Made by a program: the position numbers and the translations under genes. A stretch of DNA of 41,030 nucleotides from a virus. The notes beneath the pieces are model-generated. The model was not told where the DNA came from and did not search any database. It saw nothing but the letters and a program-made list of their open reading frames with translations. The DNA is taken from positions 1 to 41,030 of the IMG/VR virus record IMGVR_UViG_3300045790_000809. One strand, given 5' to 3'. Shown here one piece after another: positions 30,043 to 37,486 of the stretch. Position 1 is the stretch's first letter; the number at the start of each line of letters is the position of its first letter.

Positions 30043-31126
30043 TCATATTTTTACAAGCGAATCAGTAAGTGACGGACACCCAGATAAGGTAGCAGATCAA
30101 ATATCTGATGCGCTTGTTGATGCTGGATTAGCCGCTGGCGATACAACAACACGAGTAGCAGTTGAAACACTAGTAACTACCAACATGGTTACACTTGCAG
30201 GCGAAGTTAAGAACTTTAATGTAACTAGAGCAGCCGTAGAACACATTGTACGCAACAAAGTTAAAGAGATTGGCTACGAACAAGAAGGGTTTCATTGGAA
30301 TAAGTTAAAAGTCTATAATGAAATACATGAACAGAGTGCAGACATTGCACTAGGTACAGACGACTTTGGTGCAGGTGATCAAGGACTTATGTTTGGTTAT
30401 GCTTGCAATCATACACCAAGTATGATGCCTGCGCCTATTCATTACAGTCACAAGATACTAGAAAATTTAAAAACAAAGCGCGGAAATGTATTAGGACCTG
30501 ATGCTAAATCACAAGTAAGTGTAGAGTACAATGGTGCAAGACGTGAAGGTGTTATCAAACGCATTGATCAAATTGTAGTTAGTACACAACACACAGAAGG
30601 CTGTATAGAAGAAGCAAGACATTTGTGTAAACTTGCGGCAATGGAAGAACTAGGAGACTTAATTGATAGCGATACTGTATGGCATCTTAATCCTACTGGC
30701 AATTTTGTTATTGGTGGTCCTGATGGTGACACCGGACTTACTGGGAGAAAGATTATTGTCGATACTTATGGGGGGTTTGCTCCTCATGGGGGCGGTGCTT
30801 TTAGTGGCAAAGATCCTACTAAAGTAGATCGTAGTGCGGCTTATATGGCAAGATGGCTTGCTAAGAACGTAGTAGCAGATGAAATGGCAGACTGGTGTAA
30901 TATACAACTAAGCTATGCTATTGGAGTTAAGCAACCTACTAGCATTTACGTTGATTCAAACGGACACAATCGCAGTATTGAAAGTTTTATTCGTAACGAG
31001 ATAGATTTAAGTCCAAAAGGAATCATTGACAGATTTGATTTATTCAACTATAATAGTTATAGCAACAATTGTACTTACGGACACTTTGGTGATAAAAACG
31101 TTCCTTGGGAACAAGTAGGGTGGTAA
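30035..31126 (+). CDS. metK: S-adenosylmethionine synthetase MetK
   Basis: A 363-residue enzyme, slightly shorter than the bacterial 384, apparently complete. It begins FTSESVSDGHPDKVADQISD (H15, D17, K18 bind ATP/Mg), has FGAGDQGLMFGYA, GPDAKSQVSV, STQHTEG, INPTG-like LNPTGNFVIGGPDGD, TGRKIIVDTYGG, and GGGAFSGKDPTKVDRSAAY with the phosphate-binding Lys and Asp residues. It ends YGHFGDKNVPWEQ. It makes SAM from methionine and ATP. SAM could feed methyltransferases or a radical SAM enzyme (QueE candidate at the right edge). The start overlaps the cytidylyltransferase gene by 8 nt with AAGGAG upstream. Confidence 0.95.
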   Translation: MNNHIFTSESVSDGHPDKVADQISDALVDAGLAAGDTTTRVAVETLVTTNMVTLAGEVKNFNVTRAAVEHIVRNKVKEIGYEQEGFHWNKLKVYNEIHEQSADIALGTDDFGAGDQGLMFGYACNHTPSMMPAPIHYSHKILENLKTKRGNVLGPDAKSQVSVEYNGARREGVIKRIDQIVVSTQHTEGCIEEARHLCKLAAMEELGDLIDSDTVWHLNPTGNFVIGGPDGDTGLTGRKIIVDTYGGFAPHGGGAFSGKDPTKVDRSAAYMARWLAKNVVADEMADWCNIQLSYAIGVKQPTSIYVDSNGHNRSIESFIRNEIDLSPKGIIDRFDLFNYNSYSNNCTYGHFGDKNVPWEQVGW

Positions 31127-31836
31127 TGAGTAAAAATATATTTATATTTGATGTAGATGGCACACTAACCCCTAGTCGCGGACGAATGAACAAACACTTT
31201 GCTGTATGGTTCAGTCATTTCTGCGACAAGCATACAGTACATTTAGTTACAGGAAGTGACCGGCCAAAGACAATTGAACAAATAGGTGAATACATATACT
31301 TTAAATGTAAAAGTGTTTACCAATGTAGCGGTAATGAAGTTTGGTCTGAAGGTCGTATAACTGGTTCAAGCGAATGGACATTACCGCATGATGCACACGA
31401 ATGGTTAAGTGTAAAACTTACTGAGAGTAATTTTGGCATACGCACTGGTAACCATTTTGAACACCGTACTGGCATGGTTAACTTTAGTATTGTAGGACGC
31501 AATGCTGATAGACAACAACGTGCCGCATATGTAATTTCTGAACAACAAATAAGCGAGCGTGAAATTATAGCAACACAATTTAATTTATTATTTCCTAACT
31601 TACAAGCAACAGTAGGCGGAGAAACTGGCATTGATATTGCACCGCGTGGGTCTGATAAAAGTCAAATATTGCGAGATTTTAATGAAAGTGACTCTATACA
31701 TTTTTATGGTGATGCAATGCATGATAACGGCAATGATTATCCTTTAGCACATTCATTATTAAAAATGCAACTAGGATTTTCTCACCCAGTTACTGGATGG
31801 CAAGATACTTGGGAACAACTAAAGGAGATTACATGA
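31126..31836 (+). CDS. Phosphomannomutase-like HAD protein
   Basis: A 236-residue HAD (type IIB) protein starting at ATG 31126, overlapping the metK stop (TAATG). It matches eukaryotic-type phosphomannomutase: FDVDGTLTPSRGRM with D9 and D11, HLVTGSDRPKTIEQIG, YQCSGNEVW (PMM: ENG), and FYGDAMHDNGNDYPLA (PMM: FGDKTxxGGNDxEI). It would interconvert hexose-6-phosphate and hexose-1-phosphate, or act as a sugar phosphatase. Cupin, nucleotidyltransferase and sugar dehydrogenase neighbours support a nucleotide-sugar route. It overlaps the next gene by 4 nt (ATGA). Confidence 0.7.
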   Translation: MSKNIFIFDVDGTLTPSRGRMNKHFAVWFSHFCDKHTVHLVTGSDRPKTIEQIGEYIYFKCKSVYQCSGNEVWSEGRITGSSEWTLPHDAHEWLSVKLTESNFGIRTGNHFEHRTGMVNFSIVGRNADRQQRAAYVISEQQISEREIIATQFNLLFPNLQATVGGETGIDIAPRGSDKSQILRDFNESDSIHFYGDAMHDNGNDYPLAHSLLKMQLGFSHPVTGWQDTWEQLKEIT

Positions 31837-32612
31837 GAATAGTAGTAACTGGTTACGGGTTTGTTGGTCAAGCGTTCGAACGAGCAGTACGCGATACAAA
31901 CGAAGTTAGTATCAATGACCCCGATAAAGGTTATTATTCTGATCATCACGATTACAAATATGCAAATGCTCTTGTAGTTTGTGTTAGTACTCCACAAAAC
32001 GAAAATGGTTCATGTAATATGAACAACGTGTACAATGTAATTGAAAAAGCTCCAGACATTCCTATTCTAATAAAAAGTACTATTAGCTTAGAAGGATGGC
32101 AGATGCTAAAAGATACATTTCCTAATAAACAAATGTGTTTCAGTCCAGAATTTTTACGTGCAGAAACTGCTAACGAAGATTTTAGGAATATGAAGTATAC
32201 TATAATAGCTGGTGAACAAAAAGATACAGAGTTTTGGAATACTTGGTTTAAATCACAAGTATGTTGGTCTAACTTAGAGATCCACAACTGTACAGTGCCA
32301 GAAGCAATTACAATTAAGTACGCAGAGAACAGTTTTCTTGCACTTAAAGTAAGTTTCTTTAATCAACTATCTGACTTTTGCGAGTTAGCTAATTTAGACT
32401 TTGAAACTGTGCGCAGACTACTATGCACAGATCAACGAATAAATGACGACCATAGTATGGTTACAGAAGAAAGAGGTTGGGGCGGTCATTGCTTTCCCAA
32501 GGATACATCTGCTTTCCTAAAAACAGCAGAGCAGTACGGTTACGACCTAAATATACTACGAAGCGCAGTAGAATATAATAAAACAATTAGAAAAACTGTT
32601 GACAATCAATAG
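31833..32612 (+). CDS. UDP-glucose/GDP-mannose dehydrogenase-like protein lacking C-terminal domain
   Basis: A 259-residue protein starting at ATG 31833 (AAGGAGATT upstream). The N-terminus has the NAD-binding GYGFVG (7-12); the middle has FSPEFLRAETA and AITIKYAENSFLALKVSFFNQ with the conserved Lys and Asn; GWGGHCFPKDT (about 215-225) holds the catalytic Cys C220. Full-length family members have about 400 residues; the C-terminal UDP-binding domain is missing here, yet the catalytic residues are intact and the stop is clean. It may oxidise an NDP-sugar with relaxed nucleotide binding or act on another substrate. It ends just inside the gp45 promoter. Confidence 0.75.
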   Translation: MRIVVTGYGFVGQAFERAVRDTNEVSINDPDKGYYSDHHDYKYANALVVCVSTPQNENGSCNMNNVYNVIEKAPDIPILIKSTISLEGWQMLKDTFPNKQMCFSPEFLRAETANEDFRNMKYTIIAGEQKDTEFWNTWFKSQVCWSNLEIHNCTVPEAITIKYAENSFLALKVSFFNQLSDFCELANLDFETVRRLLCTDQRINDDHSMVTEERGWGGHCFPKDTSAFLKTAEQYGYDLNILRSAVEYNKTIRKTVDNQ

Positions 32613-32627
32613 TTTCCCTGTTATACT
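32599..32627 (+). promoter_or_regulatory. sigma70-like promoter TTGACA-N17-TATACT
   Basis: TTGACA 32599-32604 and TATACT 32622-32627, 17-nt spacer. The -35 overlaps the end of the dehydrogenase gene. Drives the sliding clamp and probably the transglycosylase downstream. Confidence 0.7.
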
Positions 32628-32648
32628 ATAAAGAGAATGGAGATATAC

Positions 32649-33380
32649 ATGAAAGACATATTACAAGACGTAGTAGCACATACACACTCACTAGGCTTTC
32701 TTAGTCTAGTAAAAGTTACAAGCGAGAGTGACACAACAACAATCGAAAGTATGGCAGAAGATAGGAGTGTTATCTTATCTGCAACTACACATTCGCCTGT
32801 TGGTGAGTTTGAAGGCACGTTTGGCATGCCTAACTTAGATAAGCTGGCATTGCACTTAAAGAATCCAGAGTATCAGAAAGGTGCTAAACTTGAGGTAGTT
32901 AAAGCAGAACGTAACGGTGAAACTATTCCGACACACATTCACTTTGAAAATGCATCAGGTGACTTTGAAAACGATTATCGCTTTATGAACAAAGCAATTA
33001 TTGACGAGAAGTTGAAGACTGTTAAGTTTAAAGGTGCGGCATGGAATGTTACGTTCCAACCTAGCATGGCAGCTATTGCACGTATGAAGTTGCAAAGTGC
33101 GGCACACTCAGAAGAGCCTACATTTAATGTAAAAACTGACAACGAAGACCTAGTGTTTAGTTTTGGTGATGCAAGTACACACGCAGGTAATTTTGTATTC
33201 CAGCCACAAGTTGGCGGAACACTAACACATACATGGAGTTGGCCTGTAGCACAAGTACAAAGTGTACTTAACTTGAGTGGCGATATTACTATGAGCATTA
33301 GTGACCAAGGTGCAATGAAGATCTGTGTAGACAGTGGCTTAGGCACATACGACTACATCCTTCCAGCACAGAGCAAGTAA
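32649..33380 (+). CDS. 45: Sliding clamp, T4 gp45 type
   Basis: A 243-residue beta-rich protein of the size of T4 gp45 (228). Start ATG 32649 is chosen over 32637 because GGAGAT lies within the 12 nt between them as ribosome-binding site. Clamp features include MPNLDKLALHLKNPEY (subdomain linker region), repeated beta strands such as LVFSFGDA and TMSISDQGAMKI, and a C-terminus ending DYILPAQSK. It should form a trimeric ring that tethers gp43 and, in T4, also activates late transcription through gp33/gp55. It lies two bases before the transglycosylase gene. Confidence 0.8.
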   Translation: MKDILQDVVAHTHSLGFLSLVKVTSESDTTTIESMAEDRSVILSATTHSPVGEFEGTFGMPNLDKLALHLKNPEYQKGAKLEVVKAERNGETIPTHIHFENASGDFENDYRFMNKAIIDEKLKTVKFKGAAWNVTFQPSMAAIARMKLQSAAHSEEPTFNVKTDNEDLVFSFGDASTHAGNFVFQPQVGGTLTHTWSWPVAQVQSVLNLSGDITMSISDQGAMKICVDSGLGTYDYILPAQSK

Positions 33381-33382
33381 AC

Positions 33383-35011
33383 ATGAATAAAGACCTAACA
33401 GAAGCACAAGAAGATTACGCACACTTTTTACCCGCACTAAGTGGCTTTTACGCAACCTATGTAGGTAAGCAACGTTATCCTGATCCTGTTAAAGGTCTTT
33501 ATGTTGACGATGCACGTATGCCTAACAACTTTGCAAACGGTATGGAAAGTCTTAACTATCTCAATGAAAAAGAAGGAGCGTTCACATACAAGTGGACGCT
33601 TTACTCTGCAGGACATGCTGAATTAGACACTAATAAGTTTAGTCCTAAAGAAGATATGATCCGTAATAGAGATAGAGAAAACACCTGGGCACTTGGTGAC
33701 TCAGGTGGTTTCCAAATTGGTAAAGGTGTTTGGGAAGGTGACTGGAAAGATCCTAATTGTCCTAAAGCACAAAAGAAGCGCGATGGTGTTTTACGTTGGA
33801 TGGATGCATACATGGACTATGGTATGATACTTGATATTCCAGCGTGGGTTGCACGTTCACCTGCAGGTGCAAAAGCTACAGGCATTAGCACATATCAAGA
33901 AGCAGTAGTAGCAACACGCATTAATAATGACTATTGGATGAAGCACAGAACAGGTGCTTGTAAGTTCCTTAATGTATTGCAAGGCGAGAATCATGCTGAC
34001 GCAGAAGATTGGTATCAACAGATGAAAGATTACTGTGATCCAGTTAAGTATCCTGACAATCACTTTAATGGTTGGTCAATGGGTGGACAGAACATGTGCG
34101 ATGTGCATTTGGTTCTTAAACGCATTGTTGCATTGCACTATGACGGACTACTACAAAGCGGTATACACGATGTAATGCACTTCTTAGGCACAAGTAAACT
34201 AGAGTGGGCCTGCTTGCTAACAGACGTACAACGGGCTATACGCAAGTACTACAACCCTACTATGATGCTTACATTTGATTGTGCAAGTCCGTTCTTAGCT
34301 ACTGCTAATGGACAGATTTACATTCAGAACGAAACACCTGATAGAGGTAAGTGGACTTACCGAATGGTGCCTAGTGTAGACGAACTGAAGTATGCAAGTG
34401 ATACACGTGGTTTTAAAGATGCAGTATTACAAGACGGTATATTTAAGAACTTTGAGGATAGTCCACTAACTGACGGATTGCTTATTAACGATGTATGTAC
34501 ATACGCTGTTGGTGATACTAACAAGATTGGTACTATTAAAGTACTTAAAGGTGATGTTGACTTAGACAAAGCAGGTAATCCTTTGCTAGACGCAGATGGT
34601 AACACAACTGTACGTGGCAGGGACTCAACAAGCTGGGATAGCTTTAGTTATGCTATACAGATGGGTCATAACGTATGGAGTCATATTAATGCTGTACAAG
34701 AAGCTAATAGACAGTACGATGCCGGTGTTATACCTAAAATGCTTGTAGATGAAAAGTTTGATCGTATTCTATTTAGAGATGTTGTTGAAGAGATTTTCTC
34801 AAAGACAACACAAGAAGAATCCATGGATGTTATTGATAGTTATTCAAAGTTTTGGATGTCTATCCCAGGTACACGTGGTGCAATTGGTAAGAAGACTGTA
34901 AACAGTTCTACTTACTTTGGTGCATTGTTTGATGTAGAGGAGCCTGATGATAATGTCGAAGAAACTTTAGATGAAACTAAATTGGAGGTACTCGAAGGTG
35001 GAGAACTATAG
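33383..35011 (+). CDS. TGT/DpdA-like transglycosylase (candidate 7-deazaguanine DNA modification enzyme)
   Basis: A 542-residue protein with the signatures of tRNA-guanine transglycosylases in order: GDSGGFQIGKG (D106), LDIPAW (D151), LNVLQGEN (about 196-203), WSMGGQN (231-237), HFLGTSKLEW (266-) and LTFDCASPF (D299, the nucleophile region; TGT has FDCVxPTR). TGT enzymes swap guanine for a 7-deazaguanine; the phage relative DpdA does this in DNA. The protein is longer than TGT (about 375), and the usual C-terminal CxCxxC zinc site is not seen, which argues against an ordinary tRNA enzyme. A QueD-like gene follows at 35792 and a probable queE starts at 40993. The next gene overlaps by 14 nt. 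Confidence 0.75.
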   Translation: MNKDLTEAQEDYAHFLPALSGFYATYVGKQRYPDPVKGLYVDDARMPNNFANGMESLNYLNEKEGAFTYKWTLYSAGHAELDTNKFSPKEDMIRNRDRENTWALGDSGGFQIGKGVWEGDWKDPNCPKAQKKRDGVLRWMDAYMDYGMILDIPAWVARSPAGAKATGISTYQEAVVATRINNDYWMKHRTGACKFLNVLQGENHADAEDWYQQMKDYCDPVKYPDNHFNGWSMGGQNMCDVHLVLKRIVALHYDGLLQSGIHDVMHFLGTSKLEWACLLTDVQRAIRKYYNPTMMLTFDCASPFLATANGQIYIQNETPDRGKWTYRMVPSVDELKYASDTRGFKDAVLQDGIFKNFEDSPLTDGLLINDVCTYAVGDTNKIGTIKVLKGDVDLDKAGNPLLDADGNTTVRGRDSTSWDSFSYAIQMGHNVWSHINAVQEANRQYDAGVIPKMLVDEKFDRILFRDVVEEIFSKTTQEESMDVIDSYSKFWMSIPGTRGAIGKKTVNSSTYFGALFDVEEPDDNVEETLDETKLEVLEGGEL

Positions 35012-35207
35012 CGAAGCACATGACGTAATTATTGCACACTTACAAGAGCTGTATATTAGACATCGTGCATTAGATACCGAAGCAACTGAACTACATGAAA
35101 ATTTTGCATCTGATCAACAAGTTAATAGAGTAAAAACTCAGAAGCTATGGATTAAAGATGAAATCCATAGATATGAAACTGAATTAAAGGCATTAGGAAA
35201 ATTATGA
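34998..35207 (+). CDS. Small helical protein, unknown function
   Basis: A 69-residue protein. GTG 34998 is chosen as start because GGAGG (34984-34988) lies 9 nt before it; an ATG at 34971 in the same frame lacks such a site and would overlap the upstream gene by 41 nt. The sequence is charged and helical, with SEAHDVIIAHLQELYIRHRAL and KDEIHRYETELKAL, likely coiled coil. It overlaps the transglycosylase by 14 nt and the next gene by 4 nt, so it may be a partner of one of them. Confidence 0.55.
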   Translation: MENYSEAHDVIIAHLQELYIRHRALDTEATELHENFASDQQVNRVKTQKLWIKDEIHRYETELKALGKL

Positions 35208-35725
35208 AAAGAACATACGACACAGGCGAAGCAAAGGACATTGTCTTCTTTACAGGCGTAGAAGTTGAAAAGACTCCTGCATTTGGAATGAAGACATTGT
35301 TTGTTACTGGTGTGCAAGATTACTATGCGATTAGGCAAAAATACATTAGTGAAGAATGTACACATATCTTCTTTGGTGCTAATCACAGTTACAATCCAGT
35401 TAACTATGAAGACTTTAATCAATGGGATGCATTGATTACTCTTTTCTTAAAAGACGACATTTTATGTAGCTTAGATATTCCAAGCACAATTGACCTAGAA
35501 TCGTTCTTAGACGGCGGGCTTACTGAATACAATAACTTTATTCCGCAAATTCGTGTAGTTATTCCTTACATTAAACAGTGGGGATACAATGCAATGGTTA
35601 AAATTGACGACAAAGGGTTTAACGCATCTAATCCAGGCGTTTGGTGCCATAGCTTACATGATTTAATGGACCGTGATAAATTTACGGATTGGAGCAAATA
35701 CGGACTTGACAAAGTCCTAAAGTGA
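35204..35725 (+). CDS. Conserved T4-like marine phage protein, unknown function
   Basis: A 173-residue protein whose start MKRTYDTGEAKDIVFFTGVE and segments FGMKTLFVTGVQD, THIFFGANHSYNP and NASNPGVWCHSLHDLM are, from memory, highly conserved among T4-like cyano- and related phages, where it has no settled function. It alternates beta strands and helices and has no membrane segment. It sits between the transglycosylase and the QueD-like gene, so a link to base modification should be considered. The next promoter lies within its last codons. Confidence 0.55.
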   Translation: MKRTYDTGEAKDIVFFTGVEVEKTPAFGMKTLFVTGVQDYYAIRQKYISEECTHIFFGANHSYNPVNYEDFNQWDALITLFLKDDILCSLDIPSTIDLESFLDGGLTEYNNFIPQIRVVIPYIKQWGYNAMVKIDDKGFNASNPGVWCHSLHDLMDRDKFTDWSKYGLDKVLK

Positions 35726-35734
35726 AAGTATACT
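35706..35734 (+). promoter_or_regulatory. sigma70-like promoter TTGACA-N17-TATACT
   Basis: TTGACA 35706-35711 and TATACT 35729-35734, 17-nt spacer, inside the end of the 35204 gene. A hairpin GGACTT-GACA-AAGTCC (35702-35717) covers the -35. Seven bases after the -10 is 35741, the A of an in-frame ATG upstream of the SD-led start at 35792. Confidence 0.65.
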
Positions 35735-35791
35735 AGTAATATGCAAGAACGTTATTATGACTACATGTTACGTAGAATGAAGGAAAACAGA

Positions 35792-36175
35792 ATGACACAA
35801 CCAGCAAGTAAAAGTATTTGGGTTACCTTTCAAAAAGAAGGTGTACATATGTACCCGGGTGCAGACACTGACCCTAAACTAGCAACAGGTGGGTGGGATG
35901 ATGTATCATTCCTAGGTGTTCCGCATCGCCACATGTTCCATTTTAAAATTCGCATTGAAGTGTTTCACGATGATCGCGATATTGAATTCATTCAGTTTAA
36001 ACGCTGGATTGAACGGTTGTATGCACAAGATGTAATACAACTAAACCACAAGTCATGCGAGATGATTGCAGATGACTTGTACGAAGAAATTTCCGCAAAG
36101 TACCCAAGCCGCTTTGTAGAGATTGATGTCGCCGAAGATGGCGAAAATGGCTGTTCAAATTACTACCCTGCATAA
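35792..36175 (+). CDS. QueD-like (6-carboxytetrahydropterin synthase fold) protein
   Basis: A 127-residue protein from ATG 35792 (AAGGA at 35780-35784); an in-frame ATG at 35741 would add 17 residues and coincides with a leaderless +1. Residues 44-57 read PHRHMFHFKIRIEV, placing H45 and H47 (with H50) as in the zinc HxH motif of QueD/6-pyruvoyl-tetrahydropterin synthase (HGHxYxxxV). Later, CEMIADDLYEEISAKYP stands for the PTxExIAxxI helix, and VAEDGENG for the C-terminal Glu strand. The catalytic Cys and the LDH..LN motif are not obvious (LNHKSC is the nearest), so it may have lost or altered activity. Neighbouring TGT/DpdA-like and queE genes support the reading. Confidence 0.5.
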   Translation: MTQPASKSIWVTFQKEGVHMYPGADTDPKLATGGWDDVSFLGVPHRHMFHFKIRIEVFHDDRDIEFIQFKRWIERLYAQDVIQLNHKSCEMIADDLYEEISAKYPSRFVEIDVAEDGENGCSNYYPA

Positions 36176-36210
36176 GGGTGGTGAGTCAAACCAAACCCAG
36201 CTCAAAGCTG
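36176..36210 (+). other. Two tandem hairpins in an intergenic leader
   Basis: GGGTGGT (36176-36182) can pair with ACC-AA-ACCC (36190-36198) with a two-base bulge and 7-nt loop; CAGCT (36198-36202) pairs with AGCTG (36206-36210) around a 3-nt loop. Together they fill most of the 55-nt gap before ATG 36231, whose site AAGGAA is at 36217-36222. No U-run follows. Could be an RNA control element; unidentified. Confidence 0.35.
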
Positions 36211-36230
36211 TTAATAAGGAAATCTAAAAG

Positions 36231-36428
36231 ATGGGAATCGAATATAATCGGAATGCGTACAATAAAGTGTTCAACGATTTAGATAAGTTTCGTGACTACT
36301 GCCGTTTTGAAGGTAAAGTCTTTAATGAAAAAGATATGTATAATGATAAGGCACCAGTATGGATTGCCTATAATAAGTATCAAGGATGGGTCCGTGCAAT
36401 GGCCCGGAAGAACGCAAGGAGCAACTAA
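36231..36428 (+). CDS. Small conserved phage protein, unknown function
   Basis: A 65-residue basic, aromatic protein (YNRNAYNKVFNDLDKFRDYC, VWIAYNKYQGWVRAMARKNA). AAGGAAA precedes the ATG. The stop overlaps the glycosyltransferase ATG by one base (TAATG), so both are made together. No motif known to me. It has a single Cys and no membrane segment. Confidence 0.55.
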   Translation: MGIEYNRNAYNKVFNDLDKFRDYCRFEGKVFNEKDMYNDKAPVWIAYNKYQGWVRAMARKNARSN

Positions 36429-37486
36429 TGACTATTCATATTGTAGATATCGAAGCTGTTGATACACGTTACACTGCACAGTGGAAGGAGTATCTTCCTA
36501 AACAATTACGACATGCTACAAATGAAAAAGTTAATGTTATTAGTGGTGGAGAGACTCCTCAGGCAACTACGCCTGGGGCGTTTCTTAACTTTGGTGGTAC
36601 TAACGTATACAAAAGTAAACAACTAGAAACTATCGGCGAGATGTTCTGTAATGGACAAGTCAAAGACGGGGACTATTTCTTATACACAGACGCTTGGAAC
36701 CCTACTGTTATACAATTAAAGTATATGGCAGAGTTACTAAACGTCGACATTACTATTGGTGGCTTATGGCATGCTGGTAGTTATGATCCGCAAGACTTTT
36801 TAGGCAGACTTATAGGCGATAAGCCTTGGGTACGTCACGCTGAAATGTCAATGTATGAATGTTATGATGACAACTTCTTTGCAAGTGAATTCCATATTGA
36901 TTTATTTACAGATACAATGATGGATAGTTATAATGTTGATATGGATAAAGCAATTAGAGTCGGATGGCCTATGGAGTATCTTAAGGATAGCCTAACGCAA
37001 TATAAAGGCATGGAGAAGCGAGACTTAATCTTGTTCCCACATCGTGTTGCTCCTGAGAAGCAAGTTGAGATCTTTAGAGATCTAGCACAACTGCTTCCAC
37101 AATATGACTTTGTTGTTTGTCAAGATCAAGAACTTACAAAGAACGAATATCACAACTTGCTAGGCGAAGCTAAGATGGTGTTTAGTGCTAACTTACAAGA
37201 AACACTTGGCATTAGTTGGTATGAAGGTGCATTAGTAGATGCTATTCCTATGATACCTGATAGACTAAGCTACAGTGAAATGGGGTTAGACGTATTTAAA
37301 TACCCAAGTGAGTGGACTGAGGACTATGACGCATACTTGCATAATAGAGACAAAGTAGTTGCACAAATTGTAGAGTACATGGAAAACTACGATGACTTCC
37401 TTCCTAATATTAATAAACAAGTTACTAAACTTAACAAAGAGTTTTTTAGCGGTAAACAGTTATACGAGGCAATTAACGGTGAATAA
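36428..37486 (+). CDS. Glycosyltransferase, GT-B fold (group 1/GT4-like)
   Basis: A 352-residue protein starting at ATG 36428 (overlap TAATG). The C-terminal half carries the GT-B pattern: LILFPHRVAPEKQVEIFRDL, DFVVCQDQELTKNEYH, then SANLQETLGISWYEGA and LVDAIPMIPDRLSY, equivalent to the ExxGxxxxEAxxxGxPVI motif that binds the nucleotide-sugar. The N-terminal half binds the acceptor (LYTDAWNPTVIQLKYMAELL). It could glycosylate modified DNA bases, as T4 glucosyltransferases do, or cell-surface or virion targets. It lies within the 7-deazaguanine-type gene neighbourhood and downstream of NDP-sugar genes. Confidence 0.7.
   Translation: MTIHIVDIEAVDTRYTAQWKEYLPKQLRHATNEKVNVISGGETPQATTPGAFLNFGGTNVYKSKQLETIGEMFCNGQVKDGDYFLYTDAWNPTVIQLKYMAELLNVDITIGGLWHAGSYDPQDFLGRLIGDKPWVRHAEMSMYECYDDNFFASEFHIDLFTDTMMDSYNVDMDKAIRVGWPMEYLKDSLTQYKGMEKRDLILFPHRVAPEKQVEIFRDLAQLLPQYDFVVCQDQELTKNEYHNLLGEAKMVFSANLQETLGISWYEGALVDAIPMIPDRLSYSEMGLDVFKYPSEWTEDYDAYLHNRDKVVAQIVEYMENYDDFLPNINKQVTKLNKEFFSGKQLYEAINGE

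Noticed and set aside
32637-32648. ATG at 32637 as the start of the sliding clamp
   Set aside because: The sequence between it and ATG 32649 contains the GGAGAT ribosome-binding site, so 32649 is the better start.
34971-34997. ATG at 34971 as start of the small gene after the transglycosylase
   Set aside because: No ribosome-binding site and a 41-nt overlap; GTG 34998 has GGAGG at good spacing.
36176-36230. A preQ1 riboswitch in the gap after the QueD-like gene
   Set aside because: The two hairpins do not show the conserved preQ1-I core (short stem, A-rich tail) that I can recognise; left as an unidentified element.
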